64,000 bases of DNA from Sphaerolaimus hirsutus (Eukaryota; Nematoda; Chromadorea; Monhysterida; Sphaerolaimidae), in assembly GCA_964036195.1 (NCBI GenBank), contig OZ038459.1, forward strand, positions 18,535,206 to 18,599,205. The letters are read 5' to 3'. Shown here piece after piece: positions 35,545 through 46,600 of this stretch. Under the pieces are notes generated by a model. The model was not told the DNA's origin, searched no databases, and saw only the letters and a program-made list of their open reading frames with translations. Numbering within the stretch: the first letter of the stretch is position 1; each line of letters starts with the position of its first letter. The position numbers and the translations under genes are program-made.

Positions 35545-38500
35545 ATGGCCGGCGAAAGTAGCAGCGCTGGGAACTTATCCGCTCTGAGCGCTCTTGCTGC
35601 CAGTACAGCGCCCGGAGTGTAAGTATCTACGTTGATTGGCACGTCACATTCGAAATTAGAAACGAGTGTGGTTAGAATAAGTTTGGATGGATTTTTAGAG
35701 GATGGAAAAACTAGATGGCAATTTCGGCGGCAAATTCCGCACTTTGTCAAGTAGCGGGGAGAATTTCTGTCTATAAATGTTAGAAATTTGCTGTCCGGTG
35801 CAAGTGCAAGAGGACCAAAGTCCTCGTTCAAGACATCAAATTTGTAACTTTTCTGTCTCTTGACATATTTCTGTAACTTGACAAAGTACGCAATTTTAAC
35901 TAAATGTTTAAAAAAAATTTAACCGTTAAAATTGAAATGAATTTTAACCAGGGCTCTAAAAAATCTAAACAACCACCTAACCAATCCTTTCCGCTCACAG
36001 CAATGTCGCGATACCGAAAAAGTTCTCATTCGGTGGCCTGCGCAAAAAGTCTGGCGGCACGGAATCGAATGGATCCTCGAGTACGAACGATGTTAACAAT
36101 GGAAAAATTCCGCCCAGAGAAGAGGTGGAGAAATGGGCGAAAAGTTTTGAGAATCTCGTCAGAAATGATCGTTAGTTTCTCGTTTTGATTATGAGTGTTT
36201 GCTAGTTCGCTTTTGAAGTACCAGGGAATCTGTAGCGCAAAGTAAATTAGCTCTAAGTAAGCAGCGATGGCAAAACCTGGGGTAATTTTCCACATTGTCA
36301 GGTTATACCAGTCAACAAGCATTGCCGATTTTTTAAATAAATGTTTGAGCCTACAAAAATCAGTCTACATAATTGGAACTTTTGTATACGTATTGAAACT
36401 ACGTTTTGAAAATTTTGTCACTTAAACACACTTATCAACAATTTTTGATGTGTCGTTCAACTACACTTGACCAGGATGAATAATAACTCATTGGAGTCCG
36501 ATTCATAAGTTTCCGAAATTTTGGTGGCTGAAAAAAAGTTGAAACTGGTGGTCCGAACACCAGTTGACATTTGTGTGTCAACTGGTATATGTCAACTCAT
36601 ATTTCGGCTACACGAGTCGCAGAGCGATCTCCAAATGCACATGCGGCAAGGCTAAAATGAATATTACAGCAAGTGCATTGGATATCGCTCTGCGACACGT
36701 GAAACCGAAATACGAGTTGACACAGACCAGTTGACATACATGTGTCAACTAGTGTGTGAACCGCCAATCTAAACAATTATACACAGCGCCCACCCCCCTC
36801 GCAGACGGCGTGACCCTGTTCCGCTCGTTCCTGCAGCGTGAGTTCTCCGAAGAGAACATCGACTTTTGGATCGCCGTGCAGGAGTTTCGCGCGGCCGCCG
36901 CCGCCGGCGACAGCGACGCCGAATTGGCGAGAAGAGCGCACGCGATTCATGATGAATTTGTCATGGTGCAGGCGCCCAAAGAGGTCGGTCAAGGGGGGCT
37001 GGCGCGATGGTGGCCGCGCACTAGTTGACACTGGTGTGTCAACTGGTGCCAGTTCCGCAAATTGAGAAGTGATAAGTGAAATGGCAAATGCGAAGTAATT
37101 GAGAAGAAAATTGGCAAAAGCGAAGTGATATGGCAAGTAAATTGGCAAAAGCCAAGTAAAAAAGTAATTTCCCTTCGCTTTTGCCGATTTCCTTCTCAAT
37201 TCACTTCTCACTATTTTTCAACATTGCCGCATGTGCATTTCGAGATCGCTCTCCGACACGTGGGCTAAAATCTCGAGTTGACACAAACCAGTTGACACGC
37301 AAATGTCAACTAGCGTGCGGGCCGCCAATCTCGCACCAGTCTCAGATGAGATTTGTCAAAATGTTATGTGAGATTCACGTCGATACACGAAAGGAAATTT
37401 TACGGGGCGCTTTACAAGTTGGCGACAGTCCAGCGGATTTAGAGTCAGTTACTGAAAGCATGCTGTTTGCTTGTTTGTGTGTGGCACTCACTTACAGGAA
37501 AAGAAACGTTTTTCAGTTACCTAGATAAAGTTTACTAGATCCTCCCATTTTCACAAATACCTGATGAATCAATAATAAAATTAGACTGGCATTGATTGTC
37601 TCGAAAAAAGCAGTCCTTGCCCCATATACAATTAGACATCAACCTGCCTCCCTAATTTAATCTGCTTGAATAAATTAAAATTAATTTAAGCATATTAAAT
37701 TAGGTAGGCAGGTGCCCGGCATTCCCGCGTCGTGTAAAGTGTAAAGTCAAATGTCAAATTCCATAAATGCAAACTGTCAAACGTCGGGTAATAAAATCAT
37801 TTATTTTTATCTTAATTGACATTTTACATGACATTTGACTTTACAGGGTTAACAGGGTAAGTTAACAGGGTGCGGGACTGCCCCCTCCCCGCTCGTTCTT
37901 ATATGCCCAGCGGACATGAATGAATATCGAATCAATGAACACAGCTCAGCGATGATTGAATTTTTTGCACAATAATTAAATTGGTCACTGCCCACCCACA
38001 CACACACACACAAACACACACATGCGTCATTTCCTGGCTTCAATATCCTACATAATTAATGTTTGGAGTAACTTCGTACATAAAAGTCATTAGTAAAAGT
38101 GATTCGCATCCGTAAATAAATGTATGGGAATTACATAATTACATACCTATTTGCAGTAACACATGTCGCATATTTTATAATTTACATAAGCGCAATTTTT
38201 TAATTAATTAATCTTGCCAGTGAAGATTGAAACCCTCCCAAACACATTCTGCCATTCAAGCAGCCATCTCCTGGATTGGCGCCAATGATAAATATGTCTT
38301 ACTAGTGATGTAAATAAAAAGCGCCAAAGTTTGGCGCCAAGCCACGGCGCTTTTCTGCATCCCAGCACCAAGTGCAAATTACGCCAGAGCAAAATTTCGT
38401 CGAAAGCGCCAACATTTCTCCTTTGGCGCCAGCGCCATGGCGCCATTACATCACTACTCCCTACCCTTAAATCATAACAATATTAGGCTCCTTATATCAC

Positions 38501-38770
38501 CACCACAAACGCCATAAATCTCACTCAAACAAAACTAGGCTAAACCTAATCACAGCAACAAACAACAACCCTCAAACACAAACTACCGTAATCCAGGTGA
38601 ATTTAGACGCGGACACTCGTTCTGCGACAGAGGCAGCGTTACGGTCTCCACACGTATCGATGTTCGATGGAGCCCTGGTGAAAATCGAACATTTAATGGA
38701 AAAGGACTCTTTTCCCAGATTTCTCAAATCTGAGCTGTACGCCGACGTGTTGGCCGCGTGCAAAAAGTGA
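35545..38770 (+). CDS. Small RGS (regulator of G-protein signalling) protein, complete, 4 exons
   Basis: Exons 35545-35618, 36001-36170, 36805-36983, 38597-38770; phases close at every junction, giving 198 residues. The N-terminus is a short Ser/Ala-rich leader followed by a basic stretch (KKFSFGGLRKKSGG). The RGS domain runs from about residue 70 (REEVEKWAKSFENLV) to the end, with the hallmark FLQREFSEENIDFW and the last-helix motif LMEKDSFPRFLKSELY. RGS domains speed GTP hydrolysis by G-alpha subunits in the cytosol or at the plasma membrane. The length, the start of the box with EEV-KWA and the VNLD motif fit the small R4-type RGS group, which has little outside the box. The start is chosen as the first ATG of an exon with a GTAAGT donor. 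Exon 3 is flanked closely by two transposon copies. Upstream alternative exons are possible. Confidence 0.9.
36551..36760. repeat. TTGACA-type inverted-repeat element before RGS exon 3
   Basis: CCAGTTGACATTTGTGTGTC at the left and TGTGTCAACTAGTGTGTG at the right, with paired inner arms (TCGCAGAGCGATCTCC against ATATCGCTCTGCGAC). It ends about 45 bases before RGS exon 3 and close to its acceptor tract. Confidence 0.65.
37018..37324. repeat. TTGACA-type inverted-repeat element after RGS exon 3, carrying a nested MITE
   Basis: ACTAGTTGACACTGGTGTGT at the left and TGTCAACTAGCGTGCGGGCC at the right, with GATCGCTCTCCGACAC inside as in the copy at 36551. The GAGAAGTGA-type hairpin (37045-37212) has inserted into its left arm. 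Confidence 0.65.
37045..37212. mobile_element. Nested hairpin MITE, GCCAGTTCCGC family
   Basis: Starts GGTGCCAGTTCCGCAAATTG and shares with 26001-26186 the GAGAAGTGA / GTGAAATGGCAA units and the complementary TTGCCGATTTCC / CACTTCTCA arm. Its right terminus is eroded. Confidence 0.65.
37373..37440 (+). pseudogene. Possible duplicate or alternative RGS exon (weak)
   Basis: In RGS intron 3, after the AG at 37371-37372, the frame that would follow exon 3 in phase 0 reads IHVDTRKEILRGAL, resembling the start of the true exon 4 (VNLDADTRSATEAAL): hydrophobic-x-hydrophobic-Asp, then Thr-Arg, then Ala-Leu, with two residues missing. The frame stays open to 37527 but the rest does not match an RGS box. 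It may be a decayed exon duplicate, an alternative 3' end, or chance. Confidence 0.25.
37727..37888 (+). mobile_element. Introner-family element, degenerate copy L
   Basis: GCGTCGTGTAAAGTG units on the left, TTTACATGACATTTGAC on the right and a final ACAGGGTGCGGGACTGCCCCC that matches the family right end. The left terminus is altered and the centre AT-rich. It lies inside RGS intron 3. Confidence 0.55.
37997..38022. repeat. CA microsatellite
   Basis: A short (CA)n run with one AA interruption, inside RGS intron 3. Confidence 0.85.
38300..38458. repeat. GGCGCC-rich MITE (TAGTGATG ends)
   Basis: Begins CTAGTGATGTAAATAAAAAG and ends ATGGCGCCATTACATCACTA, which pair. The interior is rich in GGCGCCA. 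Relatives are at 11762-11890, 13395-13497, 43192-43270, 50552-50790 and 52803-53090. Confidence 0.7.
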
Positions 38771-38774
38771 GAAA

Positions 38775-40385
38775 AAAATTTTTGTGTTTTTTTTTGAAAA
38801 ATGGTCGTTGGGTGATCGTTTTTTTTTGAAAGTTTTTTTATTTTATTTGGCGCGTTTCGGAACATTGTTTTGGTATTTTTTCACGTCGCGGTTTATGGAA
38901 TTTTGGAAAGGCGCCAAGTAAATGCGGTGAATTGATGTTATTCCTTACATTTTTGTGATATTTATATGTTTTAGAGGTTGATAATCGTTGAGCTCGTATT
39001 TAGTCATAAAATTACTGTATATAATTACTTATATGCATACAGTGTACTCATGTGTATCAATTTGCAGCCATGCTAAGTTTTTTTGCTGTCCGGTCAACAG
39101 AAATGCTCTCTCTTTTTTTTTGTAAATGAACGTTGCATGCAGTGATGGGGGTGTCCTGGCACAGGTTTTATACACTGCTCTATTGCAAAGCAATAAGTCT
39201 TGCAACCCGTTAATAATCTGTATGGCGTTCATAATACAACTTATCAGTATTTTTGTACATTTGTATGATTGTTTTTTTCGGAGCCAAACATTGATTGATT
39301 AGGTAGCTCTTTTGTCAATTGTTGTTTTAAGATTTTGGTTAGCATCAACCGTATAGTATTTACCACATAACTGCAAATTTCGAGTTTCAAAAGTTAGAAT
39401 ACGCTTAGTTCGTACATGAATAGCACATTAGGAATCTTGGCCTCTGTAGTTCGACCAAATTGGCACAATCATAAATAGCTATTTATACTCGGCGGACAGC
39501 ACATTTAGTGGGAAACTACCATAATTTAATGAATAAAATCTTGTGGAAAATATCGTAATAAATTATTCCATAGTGAAAACGAAATATTATGATGAAAAAT
39601 CTGTAAAAAATTGGTTCATTATTCGGATGGGTTATGGTAGGTTTTCATACTAAGTGTGATGTCCGCCCAGTATATGTGATGTAGATGTTGGTTTATAGCA
39701 TCCTTGCAACTAAAAAACACAAGTAATTATTGTCGAAAGCAGGTATTGATGTAGTGTACTTCAATTAAAAGTGTGCGATTGTATTTAATCGTTTTGCTGG
39801 TTTGATTTCAAACTATATTCAGGCACTCCACAGCTAAACTGCTTGAATTTGCCAGAATTCTCAATACAGTGCAAAGAATTCTTGTTGTGTTTCAGTAAAT
39901 ATAATGTATTTATATCATTGTTGATGATTTTTTTAGTTCTGTTCAATTTATAATACTATATTTTCGTCATGGCTTTATTCCAAATTTTTAATTATTGTAC
40001 ACGGCTACATTTGCTTGCTTTGTTATGGTGCATCTACCAAATTGCACTTGTGGAAATTATTTATCTCTATTTTGTTCATGATATTGGAAATTGTATAGCT
40101 TGTTCTCCTATGTATTTGAATTTGTGATCTATAAATACATATTTTATTATTTAGCAGCAACTTTTGTGCATGTGCACTGCGTGTGCGCATTTTAACATGA
40201 AGACAACAAAAGCCTTTTATGAAATTGAAGTAAATTGGGAAAAGCGGACAGATATTTTCAATTCAACGCATTGGTAAAGTCAACACGACATGGCATACTG
40301 ATCACTGTGTGGGCTTTTGCGTAGTTTTTGTTTCAGGAATATTCTAAATAGTTGAATAGTTGGCCGGTTGCCAACCTCCCGCCAT
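38775..40385. other. AT-rich intergenic stretch
   Basis: Follows the RGS stop codon and probably includes its 3' UTR at the left. A small inverted element around 39480-39675 (CGGCGGACAGCACATTTAGT against AGTGTGATGTCCGCCC) is related to 41098-41302. No coding segment is supported. Confidence 0.4.
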
Positions 40386-40390
40386 AGATA

Positions 40391-40627
40391 GGGCCCACAC
40401 ACTAGTTGACATCGCAAATTAGTGTCAACGGAATGTCAACTAAATAACTCCAAAATCTTGAAACATCTCACTTGTAAATGAAACGATAAAAATTAAGTGT
40501 CACAATATAACATTCACTAAGCGCTATGACATACATAGAATAGGTAGTTGAAATAGGTAACATATATAACGAAAATTTGTTTGAATTCAGTTGACACGAA
40601 TTTTGCTGTCAACTAGTGTGTGTATGC
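40391..40627. mobile_element. TTGACA-type MITE, GGGCCCACACAC ends
   Basis: GGGCCCACACACTAGTTGAC at the left; GTCAACTAGTGTGTGTATGC at the right. Interior as in 2034-2250. Other members end cleanly in GGCC on both sides (45765-45939, 58951-59112, 60733-60895). GGGCC-type ends with short A/T flank repeats could be PIF/Harbinger, by inference. Confidence 0.7.
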
Positions 40628-40977
40628 ACTTATTGATGTATTCAGTTGATTGGATGTAATAGTTTTTGTCGTAAATACGTTCAATCAACTATTACACAAC
40701 AATATTTTCCACATGGCGGGATCTGAAAACAACTGCAGGGTTCACATGTTCACACAAAAAAATATCCCAAATGTTTCACTCTCCAACCAAAAAGTGTTTT
40801 GTGTGGTGGGCGAGAGTGCCCAAATTCAATTAGAACGTAAGGAGCGCGCATGCCCCTACAAGGCGCACATTAAATTCCATTCAGTTGACATTTATTTGCG
40901 ATGTCAACTAGTCTGTGTGGACCCATGGCGCCTTACCTGCGCCTTACGTTCTAATTGAATTTGTGTCCTGAGCGAAC

Positions 40978-41935
40978 TCAGCCAAAACGGAGCTTGGTTT
41001 TCATGCTGCCCTTGCGCTGGCGCACCATGGGCACCGAGTTGACCAGGGACGATCTGCATTGATCGAATGTTGAATCGTGATGGGAGATATGGTGAATTCT
41101 GTAGACTCGGTGGACATCACACTTTGACTGTGTGTGGAAACCTACCGTAACCCATCTGAATAATGAACTGAGATTTGTACTGTTTTTCATCATAATATTA
41201 CGGCTTTATTATGGAATAATTAATTGGGAAATTTATCACAAGATTTTATTCATTGAATTATTGTGGATTCTGCGCATACTTTGCGGTCCGCTGAGTATAC
41301 AGGTGCCAAGTATACCCTATAAAATGCCCTGTAAAATGTCATGCAAAGTGTCAAATGTCGTGTAAAATGCCATGCAAAATGGCAAACGTGTTATCGTGGC
41401 AAAATAGCAAACGTGGCAACATGGGAACGTGGCCTAACACGACAACGACAACAAATGTCAAATGGTTTCAATCTCAATTCAAAGTTTGCTGACGACCCGA
41501 CGAAAGACTTTCAAATGCAGAGGCAATGTTGAATGGTGTTGATGTTGATGATGTTGCAAAAGAAAAAAATACCTGTAGAAAAAATGTTGCGGTTACAAGC
41601 CCGGCATGAAGTTTGTCCGTATACAATAATGCATAGTGTTATTTTACTCAACTCACCAACAAACTTTAAATTGGGTTCGGGACCAGTTGACATTTGGTGT
41701 CGTTGCCAATGAAATTCATGAAAATAAAAAAATTAGCCCCTCAAAACCAACGGAAACCCTCGTCCCAACAGATCCATCATATAGTCATAACGCGCATCAG
41801 ATCGCTTCTGCGCGTCAACGTCCCGCCCATCATCAAACGAATCGATGTTTCCCAATTGGGACTGGTACTTGCCCAACATGAGCGCGGGAATATCCGCACC
41901 GTATAAGCCCATTTTGTATGGACTTTTGGGGGAGC
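40978..41935 (-). CDS. Last two exons of an unidentified minus-strand gene
   Basis: Minus strand: exon 41935-41758 (acceptor CACCTCCAG, donor AGG/GTTTCC) and terminal exon 41053-40978 (acceptor AATGCAG, stop TGA). The phase-2 end of the first and phase of the second agree, so the tail reads through for about 83 residues. The first exon encodes SPYKMGLYGADIPALMLGKY, then an Asp-rich stretch (NIDSFDDGRDVDAQKRSD) and YDYMMDLLGRG; the last exon is basic and ends KGSMKTKLRFG at the stop. GC content is exon-like. I do not recognise the family. The terminal LRFG might suggest an amidated RF peptide, but no dibasic-cleaved precursor layout is seen. Upstream exons should lie above 41936 and were not found. 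Confidence 0.6.
41098..41302. repeat. Inverted-repeat element, ACTCGGTGGACATCAC ends
   Basis: TGTAGACTCGGTGGACATCA on the left pairs loosely with TGCGGTCCGCTGAGTATACA on the right. The same family is at about 39480-39675. It sits in the intron of the minus-strand gene. Confidence 0.55.
41303..41395 (+). mobile_element. Introner-family element, truncated copy E
   Basis: GGTGCCAAGTATACCCTATA, then AAATGCCCTGTAAAATGTC and ATGCAAAGTGTCAAATGTC: a left arm only. The right arm is absent. It lies in the intron between the two exons of the minus-strand gene, antisense to it. Confidence 0.6.
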
Positions 41936-42356
41936 CTGGAGGTGTGGATGAAGGGTGCAGGGTAGGTTATGGGGCAAGATATTTACTTGCATGAGTATTT
42001 GCATGAAAATGTGTTCATGAAACCAACCTAGTACCATTTGAGAGAACATGGCTAAAAATAGAAAAATTGTCGATAATCGGTTGAGAATCATAGTAGATAT
42101 CTATCTACGTAATAGCGAATTATCTTATAGAAGTGCTATCGCTATTTTCCGCCGTAATAAGGGCATGCAAATATACCTTGTTAAACTAAATGACCATAAA
42201 CTCGAAGTACGATTCTAGCTCAAAATCCAATCAAAGTTGATCATGTGGTCAATAAGATACTTATTGAGATATAATAAAGTTCACACTTGACTTGATATAA
42301 CTTGGGTGATGAATGAATATTTCATATCCTTTATTTCCGTAATTTAGGGTAGGTAT

Positions 42357-43166
42357 CAGAGTTGTTAAAATACCGGTATTTTTGGAAAGCGTAAGCGTAA
42401 GCGTAAATACACTTTCCAAATTTTGAGTATGGATACTAAAAGCGTAAGGTATTTTTAAAATACCTAGGAAAGCGTAAAATAAAGCGTAAGCGTAAATTTT
42501 TTCTTAGAAAGTGATCTTGCTGTTGAGGATCAAAAAACAACTTTGCGTTCACTTTTAGATAAGTTCATACGTTGTTTCCATTCATTTTCACATTTTTTTA
42601 TCAACACAATTAAAGATCACGATCAACGTAACAAATAAACATTGTTCAACACCAGGGGTCTAGTAGGACACCCACTTGGTAGTCTGCTCTAGGATGTTAT
42701 GGCATTTCAAAGGCAGCGGCACTCTGATCTGCGTTATCTTCTAACTGAGACTTAGTGCTGTCAATGGTGACAACATCGTCGTCAGAATCAATTATGGCAC
42801 CAAAATTCCGAATTCAGAAGCCGCAAAATTTCTAGACTCTATATTTAGCCAGTAGGTACATTGTGCTCATATTTTCACAGGATTTGTACATGTGACGCTA
42901 TTTTCAGAGCGTTTCTACACACACGCAGTTACTTTTTATCTCTACACGTTCTACTTAACTTTCTGTTTTTTTAGTTTTATGCTTTTTCAAAAGCATTAAA
43001 ATTGGCTATGTGAATAGTTTTTTACGCTTTCGGTACCCGGGTATTTCGACCGGGAAAGCGTAATGAAGCGTACGGGTATTTAATGAAAGCGTAAGCGTAA
43101 GCGTAAATATAAATACCCATTTACCCGGGTATTTCGGGTAAGCGTAAATACGCTTTCGCAACTCTG
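42357..43166. mobile_element. hAT-like element with exact TSD and a decayed ORF end
   Basis: CAGAGTTGTTAAAATACCGG at the left, CGCTTTCGCAACTCTG at the right, and the exact 8-bp duplication GTAGGTAT at 42349-42356 and 43167-43174. The outer parts are built of AAGCGTAAGCG units. On the minus strand near 42815-42710 there is an acidic reading frame (DSDDDVVTIDS, then QLEDNADQSAAAFEMP, stop) that looks like the C-terminal tail of a former protein, possibly the transposase. Confidence 0.85.
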
Positions 43167-43674
43167 GTAGGTATGATGATGACTACACTGCACTAGTGAT
43201 GGAATGGCGCCATGGCGCTGGCGCCAGTTGAATAGCTGAATGCTAGTTGAATAGCGTGGCGTGGCGCCATGGCGCTCTTTTTGGAATGGCGTAGAATGCA
43301 TAGCATGCGGTCCGCCAAGTTACCTGGCCCCAACAAGTTTGCTTTATGGACAATTTATGCACTTATCGACTTTAAGAAGTCGGTGTCCCACATGGACTTG
43401 CACATTTCTTGCTGTTTTTTCCCACAAAAAGAATGTGGTTGTCGACTTTTTGCGGATGCAGCATGGAGTTATCAACTTCTTGCCGGTATTAAAAAAACTG
43501 TTCTCGATTGTCCCAAACGTGTCAAAAGTTGACACTTTGAAAAGGGTCAAGAAATGTTGAAAAACATTTGTAAATAAAAAATGTGCTGGACCAAGTCTTG
43601 AAGCCGGTTCCGTGCTTAACTCAATTTTCGAAATTTTGGGGATATCGACATTGAGAAGTGGACGCCACATCTGA

Positions 43675-46600
43675 ATGCTTTTGCCCATGGTTGACGAGCA
43701 AGAACCCTCATCTCAAGCCGTTTTGAAAGCGTTCCTGATTGTCAATGCCGCATCGCCAGAAATATTTCATGATTGTTTGGAATTGGAACTGCGCCAAAAC
43801 TGTGATGAAACTGAAAATCGAGGCACTGAAATGAGCGCTGGGAAAGTGTGGGCTGTCGCGGAAGCAAAACAATGGCTGAAATCAAGCGTCCGCATTTTAG
43901 ACGGCGGTATGGCCACGGAATTGGAATCATTGGGGCTAAACTTCACTGTAAGTGTTCATTATTACCATTTTGGAAAAGTGCCAAATTTTACATAAGATCG
44001 TTTTTGCAGGGTGATACTTTATGGAGTGCCAGGGCACTTCTGCAGAATCAGTCTGACGTTTTAAAGGCGCATTTGAGGCCAGTGCTAATTTTGTGCTTCT
44101 TTCTAGCGGGCGACTTAATGTTTTCTTAAGTTTTTGTGATGTCGGCTCAGACACGTGGGAAAGTTTTTCTTCATCTACGCATGTCGCATGGTGTTATTGA
44201 GTCGTGATTCAAGTGGATAAATAGAAAATGGTTGCATATTTGGTTTGTCTTACAAGTGTGTTACTGTGTTTTTACAAATGATCATTTTTGCACGATAAAT
44301 ACAAATGCGAAATTTAGAAAACTCGACAAACAAAATATCAAATTGCACGAATGACCCAAATTCCGAAAAAAAATTCCTTTGATGGGTGTCCCTTCATTCC
44401 AAAAATTATTACTTCTGTGAATTACAATTACAAATCTGTCGAAAATCCGCCAACAAATACCCAACACTGCAGATTCATGCAGTCCGGTTGTAATATAATT
44501 ACCACAAACACTTACCAAGCCACGTTGAGCGCTTTACAAAGGGTGTGCAATCAAAGTTTTGAGGATGCCTGCCGAACTGTGGCTTCTGGTGCCAGTCCCA
44601 GATACTGTAAAAGACCCTGTAAAATGTAAAATGCTGTGTAAATTGTAAAATGTCACGCAAAGTGTCAAAAGTCATTTAGAATGTCCCGGAATGAATTCTG
44701 ATACTTTGAATGACATTTGACATTTTACGCGATCTTTTTCATGACTTTGACATTTTACAGGGTCTTTTACATGTCTGGTACTGGCCCCTGGTGTTTCAGT
44801 CGCTTGCCAAGCCAGAGAGCAATTTGTCACTGAAAATTCATTTTCTGATGTTGCAAATGTTGGTTATACCCAGGGTTTCAAATTCTGAAATGTTTCAAAT
44901 TCTGAAATGTTTCAAATTCTGAAATGTTTTAAATTTGATACTCTTCAAAATTGATCTTGCAAGATAAAGTGCTAAATGATAGATACTGACTGCACATTTT
45001 TCACTGAGATCTACCATACCCATATGCAGGGGTCTCCTAGGGGGGGGGCTGGGGGGGGGCTGCCCCCCCCAAATCGGCCAGCTATCTATCTATCCCGGAG
45101 GCCGCTCAGCTATCTATCTATCCCGAGGCAAAATTTTTGGCTACTATCCCCAAAGACCCCCCCCCAAATCGCTCAGCTATCTATCTATCTGGAGTGGTTT
45201 TTGAGAAATTTTGCCCCAATTTTCGCTCAAAATCACCAATTTTCGCACCTTTTTATAGTTTTTCACCTTCAAAATCGTGCTTTCCGGCTATATACATGGT
45301 TATATACCTATTTTTAGCCATTTTATACCTACTTTTGGCTACTTTTAACTGATTCTTAGCGATTTTTTCCCCTTTCTGCCTTCTTAACCTTGAAAAAGCC
45401 TATATATTGTGCCCCCGCCAGCCCCCCCCCAAGCCCCCCCCCAGCCCCCCCCCAGAAAAATTTTTCAGCTATCTATCCCTCCGGAGGAGCGATTTGCTAT
45501 CTATCCAGCCCCCGCGAGGGCCAAAATCCTGGAGACCCCTGCCCATATGAAAATAAAACAATTTTTTAACTTTAAAAACGTAAATATTCACTTTCACTGA
45601 AATAATGTGGCTTCATTTCTCACTTAATTTATGGGTGCTCCAGCTTTTTTGCAGATAAAAATTGCTGCATCCATTGGTCCGTACGCCTGCGAATTGTGTG
45701 ATGCTTCCGAATACTCCGGTCAATACATCGATAAAGTTGACCCTAAGGTTTGTGAGATAATGCTGGCCAACACACTAGTTGACACATGTGTCAACTCATC
45801 TGATTTTCAAATGCACTTGCCGAAACATTTATTTTTCAACACTGCCGCATTTGCATTTGTAGATCGCTCTGTGACGCATGAAGCCGAAATCTGAGTTGAC
45901 ACGGACCAGTTGACACATCTGTAAACTAGTGTGTGGGCCGCCATTACTTCTATATTTAATGGAGGCTTTGCAATTACAATTTTTTTGCAGTTGTTACATG
46001 AACATCACCGATTCCAATTGGAAGCAGTATTGTCTGCGAAAATAAATTTTGGCGTTTTGCCAGATTTCATCGCATTTGAGACAGTGCCGGCTCTACGAGA
46101 AGCGATTTGTGTTATGGAAGTGTGTGAGAGATTCGCAAGAAAAATGGAGTTGCCGCCTGTGTGGATAAGCTTCAGCTGCAAAGTAAGTTTTGTTATTTCA
46201 CAGTTCTATTAGAGAGTATAAAATATTTATTATGATGGAAAAGTGCCAAACAACTAGCCGCTAACACTTTTGGTGCCACCTGAAAAGGACTGCACCGGGT
46301 AAATAGGCTGGTTCTATGGTACAACAGGTGACAGTCTGTTAATTGTAAACTGTCATGTAAAGTGTTATACAAATTTGTCAAATGTCATACAAAATGTCAA
46401 AATGATGTATTTTTATATATTTTAACATTTTACACTTTTTGACACTTTACATTTCACAAGGTGCGGAACTGCACCCATAAATAGGGTGCCAAACCCAATT
46501 GCGCCGTGGAATGGTGCTCTCAAACGTGCCAGCTTCAAAGGCTTCATGGCACCGTCCTACTGTCACTGGGTTAATTTTTTCTGCCCACAATCTCAGGATT

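Noticed and set aside
36026-36322. Minus-strand open frame with a start like MWKITPGF and one hydrophobic segment, recalling the NDUFA1 N-terminus
   Set aside because: Lies antisense to RGS exon 2 and intron 2. Only five or six N-terminal residues resemble the family, and the conserved C-terminal half is missing.
37997-38022. Spaced repeats considered as a CRISPR array
   Set aside because: A CA microsatellite in an intron of a eukaryotic gene; no direct repeat/spacer structure anywhere in the window.
40978-41053. RFamide neuropeptide precursor, from the terminal LRFG
   Set aside because: Only one such C-terminus, no signal peptide seen and no series of dibasic-flanked peptides.
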